Origin: Phytopythium helicoides
Taxonomy: Eukaryota > Oomycota > Peronosporomycetes > Pythiales > Pythiaceae
Reading direction: 5' to 3'
NCBI GenBank assembly: GCA_024867545.1
Contig: JANFNE010000059.1
Coordinates: forward strand, 62,001-126,000
DNA: 64,000 bases
Each line of letters opens with the position of its first letter. The stretch's first letter is position 1. A model generated the notes under the pieces. That model was not told where the DNA came from. It saw nothing but the letters and a program-made list of their open reading frames with translations, and did not search any database. The translations under genes were made by a program, and so were the position numbers. Shown one piece after another: positions 49,842 through 60,520 of this stretch.

Positions 49842-51467
49842 ATGAAGTTCCCGCTTCCGGTGCGACCGTTTCCAACGCCGCTAAAGCTTTCGGAGCGTGA
49901 TCACGGGTCTCTTTCCAGCCTCGCAGACGGCCTGGTTGATTCGACTGTGCTAGACTTCGATCAGCTCCTTCGTGAGCACCAAGGCGTACCTGATGCCAAG
50001 CAATGGAAGCCCGTCAAGCAGCGCCAGAACATGGTGGTGTACCAGCAACGATCAACCTCAGGCTCAAGCAACTCTTTCGGCGCATCTGTGATGGGCGGAC
50101 GACTGCGCCGCACTCGGTCTCGCGTTGATCTAACGGAGGCCTCGCAGTCGCAGGTCTCGCGCTCTCGATTTTTCGGCAGTGGAGGCATTGGAAGTCGCAA
50201 TGATGTCGAACGAAGCACAGCAAAAGAGCCGAAGATCCCACCTCAAATGCTCTGGCACGGTACAATTGACGGCGATTTGGAGGACCTCATGTACGGAATC
50301 GTGAGCCAAAATGACTCTATGGAGCGCATCAAGTCGTCGTACGTTAACGACAACGCGGTTGACTCATCTGTGATCGCGTCTGTACGCTCTGCTGATGTCG
50401 ATGACCCGTTCCGAGGGCTTCAGCTCAAGTGGTTTGTCGCTGATAAGTCGGGTCTCATCGTGCGCCATCGCGACTTTGTCTACCTTGAGTCAACTGGAAT
50501 GACAACGATGAATCCAACAGGTACTCCAGGTGGCGATGAGGAGGTTGGATACCATATCGTCCATTCGCTCGACGTTAGGGGCGTATCATCACTTGAGGAC
50601 CTCAAAATTGTGCGCGGTAAACTCGAAGTCTACCAGATCTTCCGACAAAAGCCCAATGGAACGGTAGAAGTGTTTGCCAAGGTACAAATCGATCTCGGCG
50701 GGGATGCAACTCACGGCACTTCAGTGGCGCTTGCGATCGAAAAAGTGTCGAGTTTGGACTTTGCCATTGAATGTGCTCACAGGAGGAAGCTCAACTGGAT
50801 GTTGTACCGCGCTCATGTCGATGTGATCAATATCGCTTCGATTCGCACGACGACAAATATTGCTGATGAATACCAAGACGTGGAACGATGCTCAGTATGC
50901 ACCAAGAGTCTTCGCAAGCCGGCACTCTTTCACCATTTTGAGAATAGCAAAGGTATGCTCAGCATGGGTAAGAAGAGGGGCTCCAAGAAGAAGTCGAGCG
51001 GCTGCAGCATCTGCTCGGCTAGCATGTGCTCGCGCTGCACTGAAGAATTCAAGCTCAGCTTTTTAGTCGAGTCGAAATGCCCTTCCACGGGTAAGGCTGG
51101 AAAAGTCGACATCATCCAAGTCCCTCTGGAATGCTGCAAACGTTGCGTTCATGCTGCAACACAACTGAAGGCAACACGTGCCGCCGTTTCGGAGTTGTCA
51201 ATGGCGGACCCTCTTGCTGCCTACCGACGCCTCGAGCTCTTCGATAAGCTTGCTAACAGCTCGTCCATTGCCCCACCTGAGATCCTGGACTTTGATTTTG
51301 ACGCCGTCATTTCAGCCCGGGAAACCGAGTCGACTGTGAACATCTATGATCGTGACTTTGGATCGGTCAGCTCGCTGTCATCACAATGCTCGAACACAAG
51401 TTCTAGCAGCAGCAACCGCGCCTCCGCAGTCAACGCGACGCACACGATTGGCGGTCGGTTCGCGTAG
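49842..51467 (+). CDS. Long B-type START-like/FYVE-like zinc-finger protein
   Basis: 541 aa from the M-K-F-P-L start at 49842 (28 upstream in-frame codons lack conservation). It is the longest member. An Arg/Ser-rich insert (about residues 70-125) interrupts the N-terminal part. VRHRDFVYLESTGMT and EEVGYHIVHSLDVRG mark the START-like core. The finger has longer loops: CSVC, then about 33 residues with Lys-rich text, CSICSASMCSRC, about 32 residues, CCKRC. A 90-residue Ser/Thr/Asp-rich tail follows with F-D-F-D and S-S-L-S-S. It may be the most ancestral-like copy or one that gained low-complexity insertions. Confidence 0.85.
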   Translation: MKFPLPVRPFPTPLKLSERDHGSLSSLADGLVDSTVLDFDQLLREHQGVPDAKQWKPVKQRQNMVVYQQRSTSGSSNSFGASVMGGRLRRTRSRVDLTEASQSQVSRSRFFGSGGIGSRNDVERSTAKEPKIPPQMLWHGTIDGDLEDLMYGIVSQNDSMERIKSSYVNDNAVDSSVIASVRSADVDDPFRGLQLKWFVADKSGLIVRHRDFVYLESTGMTTMNPTGTPGGDEEVGYHIVHSLDVRGVSSLEDLKIVRGKLEVYQIFRQKPNGTVEVFAKVQIDLGGDATHGTSVALAIEKVSSLDFAIECAHRRKLNWMLYRAHVDVINIASIRTTTNIADEYQDVERCSVCTKSLRKPALFHHFENSKGMLSMGKKRGSKKKSSGCSICSASMCSRCTEEFKLSFLVESKCPSTGKAGKVDIIQVPLECCKRCVHAATQLKATRAAVSELSMADPLAAYRRLELFDKLANSSSIAPPEILDFDFDAVISARETESTVNIYDRDFGSVSSLSSQCSNTSSSSSNRASAVNATHTIGGRFA

Positions 51468-51694
51468 GCCTTGTTGCTGTAGTAGGGAACGGTCAGTAGT
51501 AACACGAACCACCGAAAGAAGGTGGCTCGCGAAAAAATTGACAGCAAAGTTCAACATTGTTGGATGAATCTTTCATTACCATCAAATGATCTGGAGGTAG
51601 TTTCAAACCGAGAAAATGATTGATCACACTTGACACAAACCTCGGCTGGCGGGTTGAGTACGACCACACCTTGCCGGAAATGGGATACCCCACC

Positions 51695-52813
51695 TCAGCA
51701 ATACCCACCAGAGTACCGCGGGTTGCCCGGGATCTGCGCAGGGCCGACCGCCACACGAATGTACTTGAGCTGCCCCAGGCGCGTAGGCTTGTCGTGACCT
51801 GCCTTGAAGATGACCTCGTCCTTGCTGGTCGGAGCTTCGTGGAAGAATAGGAGATGCTCGCCCGTGCTAGGGTCCGTGACGAGGTTGCAGGCGAACACGC
51901 CGTGCGTGATGCCGTTCCGTCCGAGCCCGAGCATGTTGCGGATCTCGCCGCCCTCCTTGACACGTAGCAGAGCGCCGCCAAGCGACTCGTACATGCCGAT
52001 CTGCGGCACGCTTGTCCAGATGCAGCCCTCGGCGTCGAGGCAGATGCCGTCCACCGGGCATCCGACATTCGCCCATATGCGGCGGTTGGACAGTGCACCG
52101 TCGCTGCCGATGTCGAAGGCCGTGAAGCGGCCCGCGAAGGTCTCGCCGACGATGAGCGTTTTCCCGTCTGGCGTGATGACGGCGGCGTTGGGAAAGAGCA
52201 GCTTGGTAGCCTCGACGCGCACCTTTTGGTTGCTGGGGTCGACGCTCACGAGCGTCGTGGAGCAGCACGTGCTGAACTTGGCGTGGTCGAAGCCGAAGTT
52301 GCCGACGTACGCGTGGCCCGAGGGCGACACAACCAGGTCGTTGGCGCGGTAGCGCGTCACGTCCGTCAGGTCGGCGTAGACGCGGGCGGTCTTGCCGTCG
52401 CTGCCTGGGTCGAGCGCCAGCAGCTGTCGGCGCTTCATGCTGACGACGAGCATCGTGTCGTCTGGCAGCCAGCCGATGCCCGAGACGAAGTCCTCCTTGT
52501 CCTCGTACGCCACGCTGGTGGCCTTGGTCTCGAGCGAGTACTTGAGGATCCGACGGTTGAGCATGTCGGAGAAGTAGAGCGCGCGCTCGTGCGGCCGGAA
52601 GCGCGGCGTCTCGCCGAACACGAGCCCGTCGACCGCGACGATGGCTTGCGGCTCGGTGGGCTCGCTCTTGGCGTCGGGCCAGACGGAGCGCAGCAGGTTG
52701 AGACGCCGAGAGATCGCGTGCCACAGCAGCCGCAGTGGGAACACGAGCAGCAGCACGTCGGGCGCTTGCGGCACAAACAGCGCGGACTGCTCGGCGCTGC
52801 TGCGGTTGCCCAT
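51695..52813 (-). CDS. SMP-30/strictosidine-synthase-like beta-propeller protein, paralogue 2
   Basis: 372 aa, start at 52813. The propeller is closely related to that at 38381: VFGETPRF (Glu), RANDLVVSPSGHAYVGNFGF, LFPNAAVITPDGKTLIVGE (Asn) and PVDGICLDAEGCIW (Asp) match the family metal-site positions. It ends R-Y-S-G-G-Y-C. It lacks the long Ser-rich N-terminal region of its paralogue; a short hydrophobic stretch (DVLLLVFPLRLLWHAI) near residue 20 could be a signal anchor. The 3' end lies 227 bp from the stop of the long B-type gene. Confidence 0.85.
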   Translation of the reverse strand: MGNRSSAEQSALFVPQAPDVLLLVFPLRLLWHAISRRLNLLRSVWPDAKSEPTEPQAIVAVDGLVFGETPRFRPHERALYFSDMLNRRILKYSLETKATSVAYEDKEDFVSGIGWLPDDTMLVVSMKRRQLLALDPGSDGKTARVYADLTDVTRYRANDLVVSPSGHAYVGNFGFDHAKFSTCCSTTLVSVDPSNQKVRVEATKLLFPNAAVITPDGKTLIVGETFAGRFTAFDIGSDGALSNRRIWANVGCPVDGICLDAEGCIWTSVPQIGMYESLGGALLRVKEGGEIRNMLGLGRNGITHGVFACNLVTDPSTGEHLLFFHEAPTSKDEVIFKAGHDKPTRLGQLKYIRVAVGPAQIPGNPRYSGGYC

Positions 52814-53946
52814 GGGAGCTGGAGCTTGGGCTGGAGCTGGAGCTGCGGGAATCGCCGAGTGACGGAGTGGGAGGGTCCCGCGGGTTGTTGACGTGCTTCA
52901 AGTGAGACCTGCTAGGATGGTTGAGTATGCAATTTCAGCCAATCCAAGTTGGCTCCGCAATACGTGAAGACCACTGTAGTTGATGCAGCACAACGCCTGC
53001 CAGACGATCAAGATGGCTGGACGGTTTGCATTTGTCGATGTCGAAGTCGACGATCGCGGCAGATACTGGAGCACCGAACGAGGACCAGAAGTATTTGATG
53101 AGGTTCGCGAGAGTTTTCGTGTCGCGAGCAGCAAACGTGACAGGATTTCGTGTAGGAAGGCGAAGTATCCAAGTTTGTCGTCGCATGCGGACGCAGATTC
53201 CAGAGATGCGAGTACTCGTCCATCGGATGAAGATATTGACGGTCCCGTTCCGTGTTGCTTTGTCGCTTGTCGGGAAGCAAAGCCAGCCCACACATGACTG
53301 GTATTCACTTCCTTCGCATCGGTCAGTTTGTGAAAATTGTTGAGTTCTCCAATGGTGGTGAGATGACATTCCTGGTGCCGGCAGTATCAATTGTGTGCAA
53401 GTTGTGATCAGTTCGAATGCTCGTTAGGGTGCGTTGTTGACGACTTGAGTAAATCAACCACTTCCATGGCGAGGCAACGGAGTCTCGCAAGTCCTCCCCC
53501 ATGTCTAGCTGGCAACCCAGCGCAACCGCACAAGAAGTGTTACCCACCGATGGTGGTGGCTCACCACAGTGTTGAACGAGGCCTCCATGGACCTTTGGAC
53601 GCGTCTTTTGTTGGCTTGTGGACGAGGCGTTTTGAATAGATGTTGTCTGGACTCGCCTGTCGGTGACGGACGGTGATTACGCTGAGGAAGCGTATGCATT
53701 CGAAGCCGCAAAGTCGACATTTGTCAACTTGTCGTCCATTGTACGAATTGGCGTTACGGCGTCAGAATTGTGAGGTGATCGAGGAGTAATTCCGGCTTTG
53801 TTCACCGCATTACGCCCATAGCCTTCGTTCCCTTGTAGCATCATCAACAGCGTCTTCTTGTGCCAGCCAGCACACTCTTTCCAAACCGTCACTTCGCAAT
53901 CTGCCAAGTGAAGGCGCGTCGTGCTCCTCCAGCTACAAATCCGACC
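52814..53946. other. Divergent intergenic region, no gene recognised
   Basis: Between the propeller gene (-) and the esterase gene (+). Open minus-strand frames at 52900-53390 overlap one another and have no recognised domain. This marks the end of the START/FYVE array. Confidence 0.45.
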
Positions 53947-55278
53947 ATGCACGCTGTTTCTCTTCGAGCTGCTGCTACTACGCTCGGCTACCTCGCCCTC
54001 GCCAGCGCACAGTCATGGTTCCGAGAGGGTGACGTCGTCTGCGAGCAGCATGGCGTCACGAGTGCATGTCCCGTGAGTGAGCTAACGCCGTCCGAGCTTG
54101 ATGGAAGTGTGCTCATCTACCCAGGCGGCGAGACGCGCTGCGCCTTTGACGACTTTTACAACGAGTCTGTGAGCTTCGCAACGAACCAGACCTACTTCTT
54201 CCAGGTCTTCCCAAATAAGGACGGCGACCGAAGCAAGTTGTTCCTGTTCTACCAAGGCGGTGGAGCTTGTCTCGATGACTCGACATGCAGCTTCGGGCTT
54301 CAGTGCATCTCGGAGACCTTTACGCCGAACGCGACAGCCTTCAGTGCGGGTGTCGCCAACCGCACGGATCCGTACAACATGTTCAAGGACTGGAATCTCG
54401 TGCACACACCATACTGTACTGGGGACCTTCACATTGGAAACCACACCGAGTTGGTCCCCGACGACTCGCTGCTTTCGCAGTTCGACACACCCAGCTGTCT
54501 CGGCCATAATTTGACCATCCACCAAGTTGGATACACGAACACGATGGCGGTCCTCGACTGGGCGTATGAAAACTACCCGAACCCGACGCACATCGTCATC
54601 GGGGGTTCGAGTGCCGGTTCGCTCGCCGCGCAGTTTCTGGCCGCCTTGGTGGCCGAGAAGTGGCAAGTCGAGGCAAACGGGATCTCGTACTCGGTTCTGG
54701 CAGACAGCTATGTTGGTGTGCTGCCTCCTGGCAAGCCGGGCTCTGAGATCCTCAATTACTTTGGCGGCTGCGACGTTGACCTCGGAATTTCGGAGACCAC
54801 CAAGGCCGAGTGTGATAACACGACACTAACGATTGCGGCGCTCGTGGAATATATGATCGAGACTATTCCGAGTGCCGAGTGGCTGTTTGTGAACAGCGAG
54901 GGCGACTACACGCAGCGGTACTACTACCAGCTCGTTCAGGATGGCATCAGTGGGTTCCCATTCAATGCCATTCTCAGCGCTGAGGACTTTTACGGGGTAT
55001 GTTGGCGTGGATCGATCGAGGGCTGTTGAGGTGCTTGTGCTAAGCGGGGGTTGTTTTGACAGAACATGACGGAGATCCTGAATGGATACACCTCTGTGAG
55101 CGACAAGGTCTCGCTGTTCTACGCCACGGGGATCCAGCACGTCTTCCTCAAGGTGAACGATTTCTACCATAACGCGACGAACGACACGACAGGCGAGTAT
55201 CTTGGATCGGTCATCAATCGCTGGCTCGCTGCAAGCGAGTCGATCGACGGCACAACAAACCTCAGGCCCTCCTGCTAG
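53947..55278 (+). CDS. Secreted pectin acetylesterase/Notum-family hydrolase
   Basis: 421 aa from two exons, 53947-54996 and 55063-55278, with a 66-nt GT-AG phase-0 intron. The start at 53947 gives a signal peptide (M-H-A-V-S-L-R-A-A-A ... L-A-S-A), whereas the earlier ATG at 53860 does not. Family marks are LFLFYQGGGACLDDSTC, which forms the oxyanion region, and IVIGGSSAGSLAAQFLA with the G-x-S-x-G nucleophile; the second exon supplies a candidate His (G-I-Q-H-V-F-L). Several N-glycosylation sequons (N-E-S, N-Q-T, N-A-T, N-D-T) fit secretion. In plant-associated oomycetes such enzymes deacetylate pectin; Notum relatives remove lipid from proteins, so the substrate is open. Confidence 0.88.
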
Positions 55279-56351
55279 CTTTGTGCGTCGCGGCTCGACC
55301 AGCAGTTCTTGAGGTCCATCAGCTGGTCAATCAGTCTCTCTGCTTCTATTCGTGTAACTCGCCGCTTTAAGGTTGGCGCTGGCTTTGATGCCGTTGCATT
55401 GTGAACACGCATCGAATGAGACGACGAGTGGTGTAACGCACTGGTGTTGATTTAGTGGTGATCGTTGATCATCGACCGTCACGAGATCAACGTTAAGTCG
55501 ACCTAGACTTTCAAAATCTTGATCTTGATGATGCTTCCCACCAAAGTAAATTTGCTTACGGCCGACGATTGCTCCACCCGCTGCAGGCGGACTGGGACAG
55601 CTACGGTTGCCCCTGCTTTCTATTTCCTTTTTTCATTCTACTCTATGGCGGCACTGTCGATGGCTACTAGGAAACTCAGAGTGGATGTGTGGAAGTAGGC
55701 TGTGCAAACGAGCATTATACTAGTGCTGCGCGACAGAATTACCTCAAATACTCTCACGATGAAGCATTCTTTCAACACTTCGACGCGCGCAGCATTTCGC
55801 TAGTACCAACTATAACTTGTGTCTCTTACCAGGAAGGGCTTAACAAGCTCCTGGATATTGCCAACGAGGAATAATGTGTTTCGTTGACCGGAGTCGTAGT
55901 TGATAGTGGCCTCGGCAAAACTCATGATTTTCTGATATGCTGTTTTACGCGTGGTGATAATGCTTCCGACCAACTGGAGTGCACCGAGGTCGTCGTTGAG
56001 CTCCAACTTTTTGTCTTGCATTGTGAAGGAGGGTCTGATTGAATTCTCGCTGGTGGTCGGCAATCTTGACCCCGACATACTCGACAGCACTCCAGCCCTC
56101 CAAGTGCTTCTTTTGTCTGGGCTTGTTTGCACTCGCCATAGTGCTCACGATCGAGCAGTCTGTGGCTTTGAAAGTCCAAGAATCCTTCAGACACACCATT
56201 TACCCAGTAGCACATCGCCGCTCAGCAGTTTTGGGCTCCGAGCGAGGCACTCCGCCTCGAAGCACACTTCCACCCCATCACAGCAAAAAAGTGCGCCACA
56301 TAATTATCGCATGTCGCTTGACGGTTGCGCGAAGATCGTCGCTGGGCGGGG
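55279..56351. other. Intergenic with a possible gene fragment
   Basis: Minus-strand frames at about 55810-56200 give plausible protein text in two adjoining frames (K-K-H-L-E-G-W-S-A-V-E-Y-V-G-V-K-I-A-D-H-Q, then LELNDDLGALQLVGSIITT and N-T-L-F-L-V-G-N-I-Q-E-L). They may be exons or a decayed gene of unrecognised family; I cannot join them with confidence. Confidence 0.3.
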
Positions 56352-56368
56352 CGGCCATTATACATTTC
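56352..56368 (+). promoter_or_regulatory. Initiator-like element of TAF5 gene
   Basis: CGGCCATTATACATTTC resembles the oomycete Inr and lies about 35 bp before the ATG at 56403. Confidence 0.45.
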
Positions 56369-56402
56369 CCCTCTTCCTCGGCACGCCGAGCGCCGAGAGC
56401 GA

Positions 56403-59303
56403 ATGGACCGGTCGCCGTCGGCGCACGTGGCGGCTGCGGGCGCGTGGGCGGGCTCTTCGCCGCCACTGGGCGCGATGGGCGCGTCTCCAGCTCTCCAGGC
56501 GTCCAACGGCGGGCTTCTGGGGCCTCCTGGGGGCTCAGAACGGTCCCGAGACGCTCCGATAACGGACGAGCCGCTCAGCAGGCGGCGCGCGGACGGCTCG
56601 ATCGAGAACGTCATGGACGAGCTCATGCTGCAGTACCTGCGCAGGAGGGGCTACCACGTGGCGCCCGTGGGCGGCGGCGCGCCAGGCGCCGATCCTGTAG
56701 CCTTGAAGTCAGGATACAGCGGCGCGGCGAGCGACGAGGAGCGCCGGCGGCTGCTTGGCGTCGGGGGCAGCGCGCAGGCGGGCGGCGCTACGCTCGAGAG
56801 CTACGCCGAGACGCTCGGGCTAGACACGGAGGCGTGCGCCGCCAACCACGTCGTACGTGCGGCTTGCGGTTCGAGCGGCGTCGCTGATGCGTTGGGCTAA
56901 GTAGTGTGATTGTGATGCAGCTGTTCTACGGGCTTGCGGGCGGCGACCCAGAGGCCTACGACGATGCGTACGGCCGCGTGCTGGACTGGATCTGCAACTC
57001 GCTTGATTTGTACAAGTACGAGCTGCATGCCGTGGCGTTCCCGCTGTTTGTGCATTGCTTTTTGGAGCTCATGGCGAAGGGATACGCTGAGCACGCGACG
57101 CGATTCTTTCACAAGTTTGCGGCAGACCACAAGCGGCTGCACCTCGAGGAGCTGCGTGCGCTCGGTATGATCTTCTCGCCACAGCATCTGCGCGAGAGCG
57201 AGTACGCATCGCTTGTGCTGCACAGCAAGTTCTCGGTCGAGCTGAGTCTGCTCTCGTTTGAGCTGCTGCACTCATTCCTGAGTCAAGCGCGACTGTTTTT
57301 GCTGCTCTCAATCCTGAACGAGAGGGTCAACCTGATCGTGGACTCCGCTAACCACTCGCCTGGGATCCCGATTCACCAACTCGATGAAGACACCGAGGAG
57401 ACAAGACCCGTTGGGCCGATAAACAACCTGGAACCTACGAACGAGCACTCGAGTGGTTACACGTCGCCCGACGAGGTTGCGCAAGTTGTTGCCGTGTCAG
57501 AGCATCCGAACGAAAGTGAGATCGCTTCGGTGCTCATGCCTGAAAACGGAAAGTATGACGGCGAGCACTTGATCCGCGTAGCGACCAGCGGGCGAGGTAT
57601 GGCTGTCAGCGATCGCAACACTCGCACCATACTTGAGAGTTTGAACTCGCTGCCAATTCAGTGGGGCGTCCTTCCTGAGCGCAAAGTCCACGTTCCTGAA
57701 ACTGCGGAAGGCGGATCTGGAGTTGCAACAGGCTCAACGTCGAAGATGATGCCAGCAACAATGGAGCAGCAAATGGAGCAACAGGAGCAGGTGCCGGTGG
57801 AGGCAGTGCAGATGCATCTGGGAGTGGAGGAGGTGCCGGGGACGAAGGAGATAAGAAGAACGGGGCGTCAGGAGCTGGCGATGCTTCCTCGAAGGGCGGT
57901 GACAAGAAGTCAAGTGCTGGAGCAACCGATAAATCTTCTGGAGCAACAGCGACGAGCGATGCTCAGCGAAAGCACAAGCGTGCCAAGACGGGATCCGTCG
58001 CGGATGCTTCCCTTAGCCCAAAGAAGGGGCCGCTTGAGGAGACTGGACCATTGCCTGACCGCAAGTCGCCCTTTAACGCAGAGATTATGGAGAAGCTGGT
58101 ATTGAGGATGCCTGAAGAGATGAAGGCACACATTCTTGAAGATCTGCGAGTGCGTGCGCCGGTTGATAAGAGCAACCTTCCGTCTGCGCTGTGCTTTACG
58201 CTTTTGAATTCGGCCGTCCATATCAACAACATGTGCTTTAGTGACGACGTGACCATGGTTGGTGCGTCTTGCGATGACTCGTCATTCCGTGTGTGGCGCA
58301 ACGACGATCAGCCGCTAGGAACAGCCACTGGTGGCTCCTTTCACCACCAGCACGGCTCCGAATCGAGCACTGATATTGACGAGAAGACTGCTGTGCTCCG
58401 GGGCATTCCGGCGCGGTCTACGGAGCTGATTTTTCACCAGACGACCGGTTTGCAATTACAGCTTCTGCCGATTCGACTGTTCGTTTATGGTCTCTCGCGG
58501 CGAAGAGCAATGTGGTGACGTATCGGGGGCACACGGGAGGGTTTCCAGTTTGGGATGTCAATTTCGCGCCGCTTCTAGGCTACTACTTTGCAACGTGCTC
58601 CATGGACCGGACAGCTCGCTTGTGGAGTACCGATCGCGTGACTCCGCTGCGGGTATATGCAGGTCATCTGTCGGATGTCGACTGCGTGCGCTTCCACCCA
58701 AACAACAACTACCTTGCAACGGGATCGAGCGACAAGACTATTCGGCTGTGGGATGTCCAGAGCGGCACGTGCGTGCGTGTGTTCACGGGTCACTTCCACG
58801 GCGTGCGGTGCCTTGCGTTCTCGAACAATGGTCGGTATCTCGCGAGTGCAGGCGACGACCACTATATCAACATCTGGGACCTCCACGCCGGCAAGCGCCT
58901 CGAGACGCTCATTGGGCACAAGGCAATGGTCACGTCGCTAGATTTTAGTCGCGAGAGCGCTGTACTCGCAAGTGGAGGTATGGACTCAACAGTGCGGTTG
59001 TGGGATATGAAGACGTTGACGGAGCAGCCAACGGCGGCCCACGCATCTGCAGGCTCGTCGCTGTCAGGGGCACTGGCAAATATGCATGTGACGTCTTCGG
59101 CATCAGCCACGCCAGCCCCCAAGCGCCCGCGATTCGTTCGACCCGTGCAGATGGCGCGCGCCGACGCTGTGCCTGACCTACCGCAGTCGCGCTTCCTGCT
59201 CAAGACGCTTCGCTCCAAGCACACGCCCATCTACCGTGTGCAGTTCACGCCGCGCAACCTGCTTCTTGCAGGCGGCGTCTTCTCCCCCAAGACGGACGCC
59301 TAG
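56403..59303 (+). CDS. TAF5: TFIID subunit TAF5 (LisH, NTD2 and WD40), with apparent frameshifts
   Basis: Exon 1 is 56403-56852 and a 68-nt GT-AG intron (56853-56920) joins it to the TAF5 NTD2 domain (L-F-Y-G-L-A-G-G-D-P-E-A-Y ... S-I-L-N-E-R-V-N-L). An acidic linker, a Gly/Ala/Ser/Lys-rich stretch and at least six WD40 repeats follow (CDDSSFRVW, SADSTVRLW, SMDRTARLWS, SSDKTIRLWD, GDDHYINIWD, GMDSTVRLWD). The product scaffolds TFIID in the nucleus. The frame changes twice without a good intron. Somewhere in 57675-57740 it shifts by a net one missing base. At 58400-58403 a GGGG run should be GGGGG to keep the R-G-H-S-G-A-V-Y repeat in frame. Around 944 aa if repaired. Sequencing or assembly errors in an essential gene are more likely than a true pseudogene. 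Confidence 0.9.
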
Positions 59304-59412
59304 CGTGTCTCGCCGCCCTTCGTTAGATGACAGCCACATATTAAACAACTCGAAACACCACCGCAAGCGTTTTCATCGTTCATACTCATTGCTTGACATG
59401 CATACCCCTATC

Positions 59413-60159
59413 TCACTTGCGCTGCAGCGCGGTGGTGACCCACGCGGCGGCGAGCAGCGCGCTAAGCGCCGCACCGGCGACCGCGAGCTGGTTGGCCTTG
59501 TTGAGCTGCTGCTCGAGCGCGTCGATGCGGTCGGTGACGGCGGCGACGGAGCGCGCAGCGTACTTGCCTAGCACGTCTGCCTCTAGGTTGACCTTGTCGC
59601 CGACCTTCTTGAGCGGCAGCACGATGTGGTTCTGCGTGTGGGCGATGAGCATGACGTTGAACCACCCCTCGCGTGCGTTGACCTCGCAGACGGTGAGGCT
59701 GGTGCCGTCGATGGCGATGTATCCCTTGCGTACGATGTTGGCGAGGATCTCTGGCGGCGTGCGCACCTTGACCCAGAGCGAGTCGTGGTCGCGCGTGAAG
59801 CTGGCGATCTCGCCCGTGCCGTCCACGTGGCCCTGCACAAAGTGCCCGCTGTTGCGGTCGGCCGCGCCCATAGAGCGCTCCACGTTGACCTTGTCGCCGG
59901 GCTTGAGCGCGCCGAGGTTGGTGCGCTGCAGCGTCTCGGGCGCGACGCCGAAGGCCACGCGGTCGCCGTCGATGCTCGTGGCCGTGAGGCACGTGCCGTT
60001 GATGGCGATGCTGCAGCCGATGTAGGCGCCCTCGAGCGCCACGCGCACCGCGACCACGAGCTCCCAGCCGCTGCCCGTCTCGCCGTTCCACAGCCGCAGG
60101 TCGTGACGCTGCTGCATCGACACGACCGAGCCCAGCTCCTCCACGATGCCGGTGAACAT
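59413..60159 (-). CDS. Riboflavin synthase alpha-type with C-terminal membrane anchor
   Basis: 248 aa. It converts two 6,7-dimethyl-8-ribityllumazines to riboflavin plus a pyrimidine. The two lumazine-binding barrels are clear: M-F-T-G-I-V-E-E start, CSIAINGTCLTA, and in the second half GHFVQGHVDGTG and YIAIDGTSLTVCEVN. Bacterial and yeast enzymes end near residue 200-215. Here about 40 residues follow: a short heptad-like helix (V-T-D-R-I-D-A-L-E-Q-Q-L-N-K) and one hydrophobic span LAVAGAALSALLAAAWVTTA capped by Q-R-K, so the enzyme looks tail-anchored. Its stop is 109 bp from that of TAF5 (convergent). Confidence 0.93.
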   Translation of the reverse strand: MFTGIVEELGSVVSMQQRHDLRLWNGETGSGWELVVAVRVALEGAYIGCSIAINGTCLTATSIDGDRVAFGVAPETLQRTNLGALKPGDKVNVERSMGAADRNSGHFVQGHVDGTGEIASFTRDHDSLWVKVRTPPEILANIVRKGYIAIDGTSLTVCEVNAREGWFNVMLIAHTQNHIVLPLKKVGDKVNLEADVLGKYAARSVAAVTDRIDALEQQLNKANQLAVAGAALSALLAAAWVTTALQRK

Positions 60160-60520
60160 GGTCGAACGCTTGTGCTGGAGCTGGCCGCTTGCGAAATGAG
60201 CTCCTCATGAGGCAGGTGTGGACGCGCGGGCGCTCTATTCGGGTGGTTATCCAGTAATCACAGCTCGGCTTTGTCCGTTTGGAACCGTCTCATTATTGGA
60301 GTTTATTGACGAAGGAGGACTTTTATGATGGGACATAGGCGATAGGTGCGATTCAGACAGCCAATCAGCGCCCTCCATCCTGGCTGCATCATCACCCGTT
60401 GATGACGTCGCGCGGCGGTTACGTCATCAAGTTGATGGCGGTGGAATGGTGCATGCATTTCAAAAGCTTTATGGCTACGCAGCTCGGATCGAGACGCGAT
60501 GCGATGGCACAGGCAGAGGT
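60160..60520. other. 5' region of riboflavin synthase gene
   Basis: Short spacer between two minus-strand genes; a CCAAT word lies at about 60361. No gene. Confidence 0.5.

Noticed and set aside
57700..58105. Met/Gln-rich continuation of the TAF5 exon-2 frame
   Set aside because: Another frame over the same bases leads without interruption into the conserved L-P-S-A-L-C-F-T-L-L-N block and the WD40 repeats, so this continuation is a shadow after a frame shift.
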